The notes under the pieces were generated by a model, which worked only from the letters and a program-made list of their open reading frames with translations, was not told the origin of the DNA and did no database searches. From the NCBI GenBank assembly GCA_964641665.1, contig CAZXKO010000070.1:114918-178917 (forward strand): DNA of 64,000 bases, given 5' to 3'. The DNA is from Gp1-AA133 sp964641665. GTDB taxonomy: Bacteria; Acidobacteriota; Terriglobia; Terriglobales; Acidobacteriaceae. Numbering within the stretch: position 1 is the stretch's first letter; each line of letters starts with the position of its first letter. The position numbers were made by a program, and so were the translations under genes. Below, one piece after another: positions 26,860 to 35,957 of the stretch.

Positions 26860-28413
26860 TTACGGGGAACTTTGCAGCGCGATGCTCCCCGACACTTCGA
26901 ACCCCGTGTCCCCCTGCAGGATATACGCCTGGTTCGGCGACACCATGTACAACACCAGGTCGATGTTCGGCGAGGTTGACGGCACGATCGTCGCCGCCAC
27001 CCGGCCGTTCGAGCCCACAGTGTAGGTCCCGGTCAGGCTCGGGGAATTGAAGCTGGCTCCCCCAGTCACGGTGAAAGCATTCACCAATTCGTTCAGCGTC
27101 ACGTTCCCGTTGCCATCTGGAATGAATGTCCCGACGCGTGTCAGATAGTTGCTGGTGGTAATGCCCTCCATCGCCAGCCCATATTGCCCGCTCAGGTTGC
27201 TGTTGGCGAACGATGTGCTCGTCTGCAGGTCCACCGTGCCGTCCTCCACCTTGGTGGAATCATTCACCAGCACGAACGCTCGCGACGGACTCACCAGCCA
27301 CAGAATTTCCTGTACCGGAACGCCGCCCGAGGGATTCAGCGTGACCTGAGTTTCGCCATTCGCACTGACGGTATAGCTCCCGCCTGGACTCTGCAGTGGA
27401 TTATTCGCCACCACGTTTCCGTTGATCACCGCATCATAGGCCCCAGCGGAAATCGATCCGCCCCCCGCGGTAAATTGGCCAACGGTCCGCGTCAGACCTC
27501 CGTCGTTCGCGCTGAGATTACCCACCGTGCCAAACGCGTAGCTGCCTGAGAGAGAGCCGGCATTGAACGGCCCGCCACTCTGCTGCTCCGCGCGGCCCAG
27601 CGCCAGCACGTTGACGTCAGATCCCAGCAGCCGGATCGTGCTCGCGTTGATGATGTAATACTCGTAGTTCGCGCTGATGTTGGACACGTTGTCTACGTAG
27701 GTCAGGGTGCCGCGCCCCGTACTGTCGGGCGCCTGGAACGAGCCGTTCAGCGTGACCGCGTTCATCGTCCCGTTGCGCAAAATGTCGGCGCTCCCCGTCA
27801 CCGTGCCGTTATTGGAAACCAACTGCCCCACCGTGCCCACGGACCCATTCAGTGTGCCATAGGCATGCACCCGGAAGGCATAGCTCCCGCTCGGCGTGGT
27901 CGTGATCGCCGACGCGGTCTGCTTGTCCGCGATCCCCGCGCCGTTCGCGAACGAATCGTTCTCTGCCAGGTAGAACTGCGACGTGTTCACCAGGTTAATC
28001 GCAAATTGGAGGGTATTGTTCGGAGCCGGTACGTTCGTCAACGTGAACGAGATGGTTCCGCTGCCGTCCGGAATCACCTGGTATGTGCCTGTCATCGCAT
28101 TCGAAGCAGTCGCCCCGTTCTGGTTAAAGTCGTCGGTCCCGCTGGTAATTTTCCCGTTTCCGCCGGCCGTGAACACTCCGCCCTCGGTATACGGATTTCC
28201 GCTCGTATCAATGCCCTCGAGAATATAGGTATACGACCCGCTCAGGCTCGCTGTGCTGAACGGCCCCTTCACCGGCACAAACGATCCGTTCGATCCGCAA
28301 GCGACAGCAGAAATCACCACGGCGAGAGTCAATCCGAGCGGCCATTTGTGGGTGGAATGTTTTGGCAAGAACGAGTACGAAGACAATTGTGGCGCACGAA
28401 CAATGCTGGACAC
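26860..28413 (-). CDS. Secreted beta-repeat lipoprotein of unknown function
   Basis: 517 residues. The hydrophobic run ends in a lipobox, VISAVAC (Cys39), so the mature protein is lipid-anchored. At least four imperfect repeats of ~110-120 residues start with a phrase like LSGSYTY (~57), PSGSYAF (~176), LSGSYAF (~288) and LSGQYGL (~408). Each continues to a G.F....GNG.....D.N phrase (for example GGVFTAGGNGKITSGTDDFN) and ends in Y.V....G...... strands. The protein is beta-rich and Asn/Gly/Ser/Thr-rich with no catalytic motif. Such lipoproteins are typical of Acidobacteriota; an envelope or extracellular binding role is only inference. The gene is flanked by ~175-bp direct repeats. Confidence 0.85.
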   Translation of the reverse strand: MSSIVRAPQLSSYSFLPKHSTHKWPLGLTLAVVISAVACGSNGSFVPVKGPFSTASLSGSYTYILEGIDTSGNPYTEGGVFTAGGNGKITSGTDDFNQNGATASNAMTGTYQVIPDGSGTISFTLTNVPAPNNTLQFAINLVNTSQFYLAENDSFANGAGIADKQTASAITTTPSGSYAFRVHAYGTLNGSVGTVGQLVSNNGTVTGSADILRNGTMNAVTLNGSFQAPDSTGRGTLTYVDNVSNISANYEYYIINASTIRLLGSDVNVLALGRAEQQSGGPFNAGSLSGSYAFGTVGNLSANDGGLTRTVGQFTAGGGSISAGAYDAVINGNVVANNPLQSPGGSYTVSANGETQVTLNPSGGVPVQEILWLVSPSRAFVLVNDSTKVEDGTVDLQTSTSFANSNLSGQYGLAMEGITTSNYLTRVGTFIPDGNGNVTLNELVNAFTVTGGASFNSPSLTGTYTVGSNGRVAATIVPSTSPNIDLVLYMVSPNQAYILQGDTGFEVSGSIALQSSP

Positions 28414-28916
28414 GACGAGGCCTCCACTTTTCGGAACCGCAGCTTTCTCCTAGTTAACCCCAGGTTCGGCCCAAAGTTGCGCCCCGACTGCAAGACGCAC
28501 CCGCCCCTCACCCGTAACGTCCTCTATTATTTAGAATGAGAACACCTTGAAAAGGTTGCGCCTTCAGACGGTCGTCGGGCTATGTACGGAAGGACATGTC
28601 CGCGCAGATGTTCAAAGGAGCAGATGTCCAGAACGAAAAGATGCCGTTATGCAAAGGCGGGAGTTACTACGCGGTGCAGGAGGCCAACGTGCGATTCACA
28701 ACCGAACAAGCTCTAAAGCAGGCAGAAAACTCAGAACTGTCATCCTGAGCGAAGTGAGGCGTGAGCCGAACGAAGTCGAAGGACCCCGTGCCTATTTGCA
28801 GCACCACCGGCCCAAACAACTTTTCTATCATAGGCCCTTCGTCTTTCTCCGTGCCCTCCGCGATCCCTCCGCGCCCCCTGCAGTTAAAAGCTTTTCTTGA
28901 TCGCTGCCCGCGCCGT
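28414..28916. other. Intergenic region with the right copy of the direct repeat
   Basis: 503 bp without a convincing gene. It includes 28652-28826 and, at 28846-28895, a family C-type phrase (CCGTGCCCTCCGCGATCC) just before the 3' end of the kinase gene. Confidence 0.6.
28652..28826 (+). repeat. Right copy of the ~175-bp direct repeat
   Basis: Homologous to 26566-26740. It includes a 31-codon frame from the ATG at 28641 (with KGGSYYAVQEANVRFTTEQ) that ends in the family A unit (28738-28790). Confidence 0.8.
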
Positions 28917-29855
28917 CTACACCACCACCCCATGATCCCGCAGAAACCCCTCCCGCCACTCTCGATCCCGAAACGCCTCCGTCCCCCCCGGCCGCGTGGT
29001 CGAGAGCGCTCCCGCAAGATTTCCCCAGGCGAGGCACTTCGCCAAGTCCGCCCCCCGCACGTACTGCGACAGAAATCCCGCGTCGAAGCTGTCGCCCGCT
29101 CCCACCGGATCCACGAACTCGCACCGCACCACGGGCGCCAACACCCGTTCGTGCCCGCGCTGGGCCAGCGCGCCTTCCGCGCCCATCTTCACCACCAGCA
29201 GCGGAACCCGCTCCGCCAACCGTGGCACTGCCGACTCCAGATCATCGGTTCGGGCGATCTTCTGCGCTTCCCGTGCATTTGGCAAAAGCACATCCACGTA
29301 CTGCAGCAGGTCGAGCAACCCGCCGCCCCACGTGTCGTCCGGGTCATCGTTGGTGTCGAGCGAGATCGTGAGCCCCTCCGCCTTGAGCCGCCGGAACAGC
29401 TCCGCCACGTGCGCCGTCAGCCCGCGCTGCAAATAAAACGAGGAAAGGTGAAAGTGTCCCGCGTCGGTGAGGTAGTCGAAATCGAGATCGTCGAGGCTCA
29501 GATCGAAGATCGTTCCCGGGTAGGTCAGGATGTTGCGTAGAAGCTCGCGCTGCAGGATCATCGTCAGCCCGGTCTGCTTGTCGGAGACGCGCCGGATCTT
29601 GCCGACGTCCACGCCGCTCGCCGCCAGGCGCTCGACTGCGATCTGCCCCAGCGGATCGTCCCCGATGCGCGAAACAAATCCGACCTTGCATCCCAGTGCG
29701 GCGAGATTATGCGCCACGATTGCGGATGAGCTGCCCAGCGTTAGCATCATCCGCTCGGCCAGCAACTCCCGCTCCGGCGGCAATTCCTGCGGCAGCCCGT
29801 ACAGGATCAGGTCAAGATTCAGTTCCCCGGCGATCGTAACGTCAAATCGCGGCAT
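28917..29855 (-). CDS. PfkB-family carbohydrate kinase
   Basis: 312 residues, the usual length of ribokinase/PfkB sugar kinases. The N-terminus has the substrate loop GELNLDLILYG and LTLGSSSAIVAHNLAALG; FVSRIGDDPLGQIA is the first signature. FVDPVGAGDSFDAGF near 248-262 is the second signature with the catalytic Asp and anion hole. It transfers phosphate from ATP to a sugar or sugar phosphate. It is the last gene of a regulator-isomerase-kinase operon and overlaps the SIS gene by 14 bp. In comparable aga-type loci the kinase phosphorylates tagatose-6-phosphate or a related ketose; the exact substrate here is inferred only from context. Confidence 0.88.
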   Translation of the reverse strand: MPRFDVTIAGELNLDLILYGLPQELPPERELLAERMMLTLGSSSAIVAHNLAALGCKVGFVSRIGDDPLGQIAVERLAASGVDVGKIRRVSDKQTGLTMILQRELLRNILTYPGTIFDLSLDDLDFDYLTDAGHFHLSSFYLQRGLTAHVAELFRRLKAEGLTISLDTNDDPDDTWGGGLLDLLQYVDVLLPNAREAQKIARTDDLESAVPRLAERVPLLVVKMGAEGALAQRGHERVLAPVVRCEFVDPVGAGDSFDAGFLSQYVRGADLAKCLAWGNLAGALSTTRPGGTEAFRDREWREGFLRDHGVVV

Positions 29856-30966
29856 GTTCCGACGTTTCCTGGGAATCTTCTTCCAGTACCACCACCCGGC
29901 TTAGATTACGCGGCTTGTCCGGGTCGTACCCTTTCTTGATCCCTGTGTACAGCCCGAGCAACTGCGCCGTGAGCAGGTACAAGGCAAGCCGGGCCACTTC
30001 CGGAGCGTCGGCCCCAATTTCCACCAACAGATCCGCCGCCGCTCGAGCACGCTCCTCGGCGCGGTTCGAGACCACCAGGGTCGTACCGCCGAGCTTTTTC
30101 ACTTCCTCAAGCACTTCCAATTCCGCCGAGTATCCTGTCTCGGAAAGCAGGAACACGATCAAGGTCTCCTTGCCGACGATCGATTTCGGGCCGTGCCGGA
30201 ATTCGAGCGTGTGGAAACTCTGCCCGTACGACACCGACATCTCCGTCAGCTTTAATGCCGACTCGCAGGCAATTCCGTAGAGCGCGCCCTGTCCCAGGCA
30301 AACGTAGTCGGCAAAGCTGTGCCCGCTGACAAACTCGCGCAGCCGTTGCGGCAAAGTGCTGAGTAGTTCCTCACCGCCTTGCGCGAGCGAACGCTGCGCC
30401 GACAAAAAGTCTTGCTTCCGCGCGAGACCCGCCCCTACGGCCTGCAAAGCCATCAGCATCGACGTGAACGAGCGCGTCATCACCGTGCTGCGCTCGTCCG
30501 CCGCCGGAAGCACGATCGTGCTCGTCGCCAGCTTCTCCAGCGCTTGCCCCGGAGCACAGCTGATGCCCAGCGTTGGAATGCCGCGTGCCGCGAGCAGTTC
30601 CGCCGCCCTCAGGACTTCGGACGTGCGCCCCGACCGCGAAACCAGAACCGGAACGAAGTTGCTCTTCGCCGCCAGTACCAACTCCGGGAACAGCAGCAGT
30701 TCCGACGCGGCCACCGCCTGCGCCCGCAGTCCCGTGAGCGTGGTCAGCGTTGCCGCCGCAGCTTGCGCCACGTAGTAACTCGACCCGCAGCCGATGAACA
30801 TCCACTCCTGGATCCGCGAAAATCGTTCGACCGTCGCCTTGAGCGCGCCGCTCGCCTCCACGTCGCCTAACGAAGTCCGCCAGCATGCCGGCTGGCTCAG
30901 GATTTCTTCCAGCGTGAATGCGCCGTGGCTTGACGCCGCTTTCCCGCCACTCGGTTTGTCAGACAA
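29842..30966 (-). CDS. SIS-domain sugar isomerase/deaminase (AgaS/GlmS-isomerase-like)
   Basis: 374 residues with two SIS domains: FIGCGSSYYVAQAAAATL near 57-74 and VLVSRSGRTSEVLRAAELLA near 107-126 in the first, then LKLTEMSVSYGQSFHTLEFR (~245) and GKETLIVFLLSETGYS in the second. The phrase ERSTVMTRSFTSMLMALQAV (~158) is typical of AgaS and GlmS-type enzymes. These interconvert hexosamine- and ketose-6-phosphates, with deamination in AgaS. It overlaps the kinase gene (14 bp) and the regulator gene (8 bp), so all three are translated together. Galactosamine or glucosamine use is the most likely role. Confidence 0.87.
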   Translation of the reverse strand: MSDKPSGGKAASSHGAFTLEEILSQPACWRTSLGDVEASGALKATVERFSRIQEWMFIGCGSSYYVAQAAAATLTTLTGLRAQAVAASELLLFPELVLAAKSNFVPVLVSRSGRTSEVLRAAELLAARGIPTLGISCAPGQALEKLATSTIVLPAADERSTVMTRSFTSMLMALQAVGAGLARKQDFLSAQRSLAQGGEELLSTLPQRLREFVSGHSFADYVCLGQGALYGIACESALKLTEMSVSYGQSFHTLEFRHGPKSIVGKETLIVFLLSETGYSAELEVLEEVKKLGGTTLVVSNRAEERARAAADLLVEIGADAPEVARLALYLLTAQLLGLYTGIKKGYDPDKPRNLSRVVVLEEDSQETSEHAAI

Positions 30967-31720
30967 GCGTCACCTCAATGCCCGCTTTCTTGAGCAGGCG
31001 CACATCCGATTTCAAAACGCCCCGATCCGTCACCACCTGGTGCAGCGCCGAAGGCGGTACGATCAGCGACAGGCTCCTTCGTCCGAACTTGCTCGAATCG
31101 CACACTGCCACCGTCCGCTTCGCGACTTCGACCATCACCCGGTTCACCTTGGCTTCCAGCAGGTTGGGTGTGCTCAACCCGTACTGCACATCGAAGCCAT
31201 CCACCCCGAGAAAGAGAATGTCCGCGTTGAGCCGGTGCAGCGTTTCCTCGGCGATGGGTCCGACCAGCGAAAATGAATTCTTGCGCAGAGTGCCGCCGGT
31301 CAGGATCACCTCCACCGCCGTGCCCGAGAGTTCGGCCGCAATGTTCACCGCATTGGTCACAACCGTAAGATTGTGAAAGTGGCGCAGCGAGTGTGCAATC
31401 CCCGTGGTCGTGGTCCCGGAATCCAGGATCACCACCTGTCCTTCCTGCACCATGCCCGCCGCCGTCTGGGCAATGCGCAACTTCTCTTTCCGGTGCAGTT
31501 TTTCCTTTTCCCGCAGGGTGGGATCTTCGAGTGCTCCCTCACGCGCCGGCAAGGCGCCGCCGTGCGTGCGGTGAATCAGGCCGTGCGCGTGCAGTTCCTC
31601 CAGATCCTTGCGAATCGTAACCTGCGACGTTTCGAACCGCCGCGCCAGGTCCAGCACCAGCACCCGGCCCTCGCGGTTCAGAATTTCAAGGATTGCCCGT
31701 CGGCGTTCTTCGTTGAGCAA
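30959..31720 (-). CDS. DeoR/GlpR-family transcriptional regulator
   Basis: 253 residues from a TTG at 31720. I chose it because GGAGAG lies 7 nt upstream and the product has normal DeoR length; an open extension to 31918 reads through the AT-rich promoter and is not protein-like. The N-terminal winged helix is clear (NEERRRAILEILNREG, then SQVTIRKDLEELHAHGLIHR). The C-terminal sensor has LDSGTTTTGIAHSL, VVTNAVNIAAEL and LTGGTLRKNSFSLVGP, which bind a sugar phosphate. It probably represses this operon until a phosphorylated sugar appears. Direct GAAAGC/AAACGAAAGC repeats just upstream are a likely operator. Confidence 0.9.
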   Translation of the reverse strand: MLNEERRRAILEILNREGRVLVLDLARRFETSQVTIRKDLEELHAHGLIHRTHGGALPAREGALEDPTLREKEKLHRKEKLRIAQTAAGMVQEGQVVILDSGTTTTGIAHSLRHFHNLTVVTNAVNIAAELSGTAVEVILTGGTLRKNSFSLVGPIAEETLHRLNADILFLGVDGFDVQYGLSTPNLLEAKVNRVMVEVAKRTVAVCDSSKFGRRSLSLIVPPSALHQVVTDRGVLKSDVRLLKKAGIEVTLV

Positions 31721-31749
31721 GAAAGCTCTCCACAGAGGAGCACGCGATC

Positions 31750-31797
31750 CACTTTCTCTTCGCTTTCTTTTTATATCGTTTGCTTTCGTTTGTCTAG
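31750..31797 (-). promoter_or_regulatory. Candidate promoter and DeoR operator of the sugar operon
   Basis: On the plus strand the block reads CTTTCTCTTCGCTTTC, then TATATCGTTTGCTTTCGTTTG. CTTTC(G) is repeated three times at roughly 11-22 bp steps, the kind of direct repeat bound by DeoR-family proteins. On the minus strand it contains TAGACA and TATAAA, a promoter-like pair with a short 15-bp spacer. Confidence 0.45.
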
Positions 31798-31990
31798 GGA
31801 AAACAACCCGGACCCAAATGCCGCCGTGGGCCACGATCACGACCGCCTCGAGGGTCTTGCGGGGAAATTTGTTCTCAGTCGGGCAACCGGAGTAGCTGGT
31901 CCACTGTAGCGCCGGCATCTTGCCGGCTGTCGCGAGGGCGTCTCGCCCTCGCCCGATCGCAGCCGATGCCGACGTCCATCCTAGTCCCTC

Positions 31991-32042
31991 TTGTCATTCC
32001 GACGCGCGAGCGCAGCGAGGCAGGAGGAATCTGCTTTTGGTC
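31991..32042 (+). repeat. Dispersed repeat family B, second copy
   Basis: Same start (TTGTCATTCCGAC) and end (GAGGAATCTGCTTTTGG) as 14111-14160, with a short variable middle. Confidence 0.75.
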
Positions 32043-32105
32043 GCGAGATGCGGCCCCGGAAACGAAGGTCAACCTGGAGATTCCGACGGGTACCGCGGCA
32101 GCCGC

Positions 32106-34634
32106 CTACGCCCCGTCGGCGCGCAGCACGTCCCGCACCTTCCGTGACAGCACCTGCAGCGTGAACGGCTTTTGCAGGAACGCCGCTCCCGGCTCCAGCA
32201 CACCTTCGTGGATAATCGCATCCTCGGTGTAGCCGGAGAGATAAAGCACCTTAATCTGCGGCCGCGAGGCGGTCACGCGGTGCGCCAGTTCCCGTCCGCC
32301 GATGCCGGGCATGACGACGTCGGTGATCAGCAGGTCGATGGTTCCCTCGTGCGCTTCAGCAGCCTTCAGGCCCTCCTCGCCGTTTTCGGCTTCGATCACC
32401 TTGTAGCCTTTGCCGGCGAGCGTCTCCCGCACCAGGTGTCGCACCGACTCCTCGTCCTCGACCAGTAACACGGTCTCCGACCCGCCCAGCGCCACCTGCG
32501 CGCTCCGGGCCGGGCCTTCGTGTTCGGCCGGGTCCTCCACCCGCGGCAGATAGATCCGGAACGTCGTGCCGCGCCCCAGCTCGCTGTGCACGAAGATGTA
32601 GCCCCCACTCTGCTTCACGATCCCGTACACCGTCGATAGCCCCAGCCCCGTGCCCTTACCTTTCTCTTTCGTGGTGAAGAACGGCTCGAAGATGCGCGAC
32701 TGCGTTTCCTTGTCCATCCCCGCTCCACTATCGGTAACCGTGAGCAGCACGTACGGACCCGGCTCGATGAGCGAATGTTCCCGCCGCGCCGGATCGATGT
32801 CCTTCTGGCTGGTCTGGATCACGATCTTCCCGCCGCTGGGCATGGCATCCTTGGCGTTGACCATAAGGTTCATGATCACCTGTTCCAGTTGCCCTGCGTC
32901 AGCGCGCGTGTGCCCGACGTTCGGGGCAAGCTGGGTCGTCAACTCGATCGTCTCGCCGATCAACGGCCGCAGCAGCCGCTCCATGTCCGACACGATCGCG
33001 TTGACGTCCACCACCTTCAGTTCCAGCATCTGCTTCCGGCTGAACGCCAGCAGTTGCCGCGTGAGCGTGGTGGCCCGGTCGGCCGCCTGTTGAATCGCCT
33101 GCGCTTTCGGCTGCAGCGGATCGTCCGCCTTGAACTGCCCCAGCAGAACCTCGGTATACCCGCTGATCACCATCAGAAGATTGTTGAAGTCGTGCGCCAC
33201 GCCACCCGCTAACCGCCCCACCGCTTCCATCTTCTGCGCCTGCCGGAATTGATCTTCCAGCGCCCGCCGTTCCGTAATGTCCTCGGCGATCACTTCCAGC
33301 ACGCGGTCAAGCTCTTCCGCCGTGCTGCCGGCGCGCCCGCTTAACCGCACCGTGATCGCGCCCCCGTCCCGCCGTTTCCACTTCACTTCGACGCCGTCCA
33401 GACGGCCCTTGCGCTGGAACTCCTGCATCAGCCGCGCATGCTCCCCGGGATCGAGGAAGACCTCACGTTCCGGATCGAGCGCCAGCACCTGTTCCGCCGA
33501 CTCGTAACCCAGCATGCCGATCAGGGCCGGGTTCACATCCAGAAACCGCCCCTCCACGCTCGACCGGTAAATGCCGTACACCGCGCTTTGCACCAGAGAG
33601 CGGTAGCGCGCCTCCGACCGGCGCAACGCTTCCTCGTGGCGTTTGTGATCGATCGCGCTCGCCACCTGCTGCGACACAAACGCCAGGATCTCCTTGCCCC
33701 GCTCTCCAAAGCGCACGTCACTGCTGTAGCTCTGCACCACCAGCGCCCCGAACGTCTGATTCCCCGCGCGCAGCGGCACGCCCAGCCAGTCCACCGAAGG
33801 CGCCCCAATCAACTCCACGTTCCCTTCGTGAACCAGCCGCTCGAACACTTCCGGCGAGGCCAGCAACGCTTCGCCCGTGCGCAGCACGTATTCGGTCAGA
33901 CCTCGTCCCAAGGGCTTTGGCGCAGGCGCCGCATCCTGCTCATCCACAAAATGAGGAAAACTCAGCAGCTGGGTTTCGGGATCGTACAGCGCAATATAAA
34001 AATTGCGCGCGTTCATCAACTCGCCCACAAGGTTGTGGATCGAAGCATAAAAGCCCTGCAGATCCTCGGCCGAACTGGTGCGCTCGGCAATCCGGTACAG
34101 CGCGGAACTCAGCGTCTGCGCCCGTTTGTGCTCTTCGATGTCGCGGTGCAGGGCATAAATCCCGACTCGCTTCCCCTCGACCGTCACCGGTGCGCACGTA
34201 ACTGACACCTCCACCCGCGTGCCGTCCTTCCGCTGGCGCGTCGTCTCCAACACAACGCGCTGTCCTTGCTCGACCACCTCGCGGATCCAGTTACTCTCCA
34301 CCCGTAAGTCGGCCGGCACGATCAGCGTGTCCAGCCGCTGCCCCAACGCCTCCTCCGGCGCATACCCGAACAGCTTGCTGAACTCGGAATTGACCCGCGT
34401 GATCTGGAAGTGCGCATCCAGAATGCTGATCGCCTCCGACGCGCACTCCACCAGTTGTTCCAGGTAGGCTTTTTGAATGGCGGGATCGTTTTCGTCCCAG
34501 GCGGGCGTCCACTCCCGGCGCAACTCTCCCGGCGAGACCATGGCAGGCGAGCCTCCGCGCCGCAGCGCCTCTTGCAGTTGCCGGGCGCGCGCCAACTCCA
34601 CGGATTGAGCAGGTTGGGTGATGTCATCACCCAT
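32106..34634 (-). CDS. Hybrid sensor histidine kinase (PAS-GAF-PAS-HisKA-HATPase-REC)
   Basis: 842 residues, no membrane segment, so cytoplasmic. First PAS ~58-175 (ITRVNSEFSKLFGYAPEEAL); GAF ~190-340 (YIALYDPETQLLSFPHFVDE); second PAS ~345-455 (YRSLVQSAVYGIYRSSVEGR). The H-box is LAGGVAHDFNNLLMVISGY with the phospho-His near 480. The ATPase has N-box VIMNLMVNAKDAM and G-boxes DSGAGMD and GKGTGLGLS. The C-terminal receiver has the acidic pair VEDEE, phospho-acceptor Asp near 771 (LLITDVVMPGI) and the later Lys (FLQKPF). Hybrid kinases of this kind pass phosphate to a further partner, which is not encoded next door. The signal is unknown. Confidence 0.93.
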   Translation of the reverse strand: MGDDITQPAQSVELARARQLQEALRRGGSPAMVSPGELRREWTPAWDENDPAIQKAYLEQLVECASEAISILDAHFQITRVNSEFSKLFGYAPEEALGQRLDTLIVPADLRVESNWIREVVEQGQRVVLETTRQRKDGTRVEVSVTCAPVTVEGKRVGIYALHRDIEEHKRAQTLSSALYRIAERTSSAEDLQGFYASIHNLVGELMNARNFYIALYDPETQLLSFPHFVDEQDAAPAPKPLGRGLTEYVLRTGEALLASPEVFERLVHEGNVELIGAPSVDWLGVPLRAGNQTFGALVVQSYSSDVRFGERGKEILAFVSQQVASAIDHKRHEEALRRSEARYRSLVQSAVYGIYRSSVEGRFLDVNPALIGMLGYESAEQVLALDPEREVFLDPGEHARLMQEFQRKGRLDGVEVKWKRRDGGAITVRLSGRAGSTAEELDRVLEVIAEDITERRALEDQFRQAQKMEAVGRLAGGVAHDFNNLLMVISGYTEVLLGQFKADDPLQPKAQAIQQAADRATTLTRQLLAFSRKQMLELKVVDVNAIVSDMERLLRPLIGETIELTTQLAPNVGHTRADAGQLEQVIMNLMVNAKDAMPSGGKIVIQTSQKDIDPARREHSLIEPGPYVLLTVTDSGAGMDKETQSRIFEPFFTTKEKGKGTGLGLSTVYGIVKQSGGYIFVHSELGRGTTFRIYLPRVEDPAEHEGPARSAQVALGGSETVLLVEDEESVRHLVRETLAGKGYKVIEAENGEEGLKAAEAHEGTIDLLITDVVMPGIGGRELAHRVTASRPQIKVLYLSGYTEDAIIHEGVLEPGAAFLQKPFTLQVLSRKVRDVLRADGA

Positions 34635-34805
34635 TGCAGGACCCCTCCCACCGACCCAAGCTCGCTCTCCGATGGTAGAACTGGGGTGCGATTACTCGAA
34701 AGTTACGGAGGTAATTCTCAGGCAGGAAATTCGCTTTGCGGATCGTGATGCGTGGAGGATTTCCGACCGGCCAACACAAGCGGGCGATTCCCAAGCTTCA
34801 ACTCC

Positions 34806-34850
34806 GTCATCCCGACCGGAGCGAAGCGGAGTGGAGGGACCTTGCGTTCT
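34806..34850 (+). repeat. Dispersed repeat, GTCATCCCGA... variant of family A
   Basis: GTCATCCCGACCGGAGCGAAG followed by GGAGGGACCTTGCG. The ending matches the copy at 39410-39460 (GGGACCTTGCG). Confidence 0.55.
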
Positions 34851-34882
34851 TTTTTGGAGCGCGTTTTATTCCGGACGCGGCT

Positions 34883-35245
34883 CTAAGCTCCACCCGCTTC
34901 CAGCATCTGGCAAACCCGTTCCAGCGATGCCCGCTGCTCCGCCGTCGGCGTCAGGAACTCAAACCCGTAGTGCAGGCCAATGCGGTAGCGCACAATCGCC
35001 CGCACTTTCAGCGGATACGGGCTCAACGGCAGCGGGAATTCCATCGACACCACTTCGCCCGGCTCCAGATCGCCGGTTAGCGTTGCGCCGATCCCGTCCC
35101 GCCCCAGCTCCGTCGACCGTCCCCACAGGTAGCTCACGCTGCCCGCGCGGAACACCTGCACGTTGATCCGCACATCCATCGAGTGCCGCGGATAGCGCCG
35201 CGTGTAAGGCGCCGTCTTCTTGCGAGTTGGAGCGCTGCCGCTCAT
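34883..35245 (-). CDS. PilZ-domain protein
   Basis: 120 residues, essentially one PilZ domain with a basic N-terminal tail. RRYPRHSMDVRINVQVF (16-32) holds the R-x3-R motif that binds cyclic di-GMP. The second motif is degenerate (TELGRDGIGATL instead of D/N-x-S-x2-G), so affinity may be changed. GLHYGFEFLTP near the end is the usual last strand. It would act as a cyclic-di-GMP receptor or adaptor. A second, tandem PilZ protein is at 60228-60953. Confidence 0.8.
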   Translation of the reverse strand: MSGSAPTRKKTAPYTRRYPRHSMDVRINVQVFRAGSVSYLWGRSTELGRDGIGATLTGDLEPGEVVSMEFPLPLSPYPLKVRAIVRYRIGLHYGFEFLTPTAEQRASLERVCQMLEAGGA

Positions 35246-35273
35246 TTCGCCATACCGTCAATCCGTCCTCGCG

Positions 35274-35741
35274 CTAATTCCCGTGCAGCGGATACCCCGG
35301 CTCGAACGGCACCTTGCCGCCGATCTTCATGACCTCGACCGAGCTGTTGATGGCGTATACATCCACCAACCCCACCGCGCCCGGAGTCGCCGCCACCTTG
35401 CGCACCAGTTCAGTGTCGGAATTGACGACCACGATCGCGGGATGATTCGTTCGCCCATGATTCGCCGACGCAATCAACTCGCTCGTCGCCTCCGGCGTCA
35501 TGGAGTAAATCTTCTCCACCACCATCTTCATTTCGGGCGAAGCCGGATCCCGCACGATCAGGGTCACCGACTTGCCGTCGGGCCAGCGATTCGTCTGTGC
35601 CTTGCACAGCTTCACCAGCTCCGCCAGGGTCACCGCCGAAACGGCGCTCCCCTTGTTCCCGATCAGGGCAATATCTTTTGCCTGTGCCAGCGTTCCGCTC
35701 AGCCCCAGGAACAGAACCATCAGACTACGTCTTAGAAGCAC
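35274..35741 (-). CDS. Secreted small periplasmic-binding-like (PstS-like fold) protein
   Basis: 155 residues from a GTG; the signal peptide ends at LAQAK. VTLAELVKLCKAQTNRWPDG and IVVVNSDTELVRKVAATPGA, then VGLVDVYAIN, resemble the C-terminal half of phosphate-binding-type PBP-like proteins (a short domain found alone in many Acidobacteriota and Proteobacteria). It is too short for a full PstS, and no transporter genes are adjacent. Its role, perhaps ligand sensing in the periplasm, is inference. Confidence 0.7.
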   Translation of the reverse strand: MLLRRSLMVLFLGLSGTLAQAKDIALIGNKGSAVSAVTLAELVKLCKAQTNRWPDGKSVTLIVRDPASPEMKMVVEKIYSMTPEATSELIASANHGRTNHPAIVVVNSDTELVRKVAATPGAVGLVDVYAINSSVEVMKIGGKVPFEPGYPLHGN

Positions 35742-35902
35742 GGCGTTCTCCGCTCGGGGTCCGCGTCGGACCTATGCTGATTCTCTTCGAACTCCACCGT
35801 CCGCTCAACCGCAGAAAGGTCATGTACCTCCAGAAGCAATAGGAATACCGGGGCTCTCGTCAGCGGCCCGTTCCGCGCGGGTCGCCGCACGCGGCAACTT
35901 TT

Positions 35903-35928
35903 TTGACACCGGCTGCGTACACTAAAAT
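35903..35928 (+). promoter_or_regulatory. Weak promoter candidate of the zinc-ribbon membrane gene
   Basis: TTGACA at 35903-35908 and TAAAAT at 35923-35928. Both boxes look good, but the 14-bp spacer is short. Confidence 0.25.
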
Positions 35929-35957
35929 GGCTGCGAACAGCCCTGCGGAGGCTGGCC

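Larger units (their letters stand above)
31721..32105. other. Intergenic region between DeoR regulator and histidine kinase
   Basis: 385 bp: the promoter/operator block above, then a family B repeat (31991-32042, TTGTCATTCCGAC...CTGCTTTTGG). No gene is seen. Confidence 0.6.

Noticed and set aside
31721..31918. N-terminal extension of the DeoR regulator to the longest open frame
   Set aside because: It would translate the AT-rich promoter/operator block; the TTG at 31720 has a ribosome-binding site and gives normal family length.
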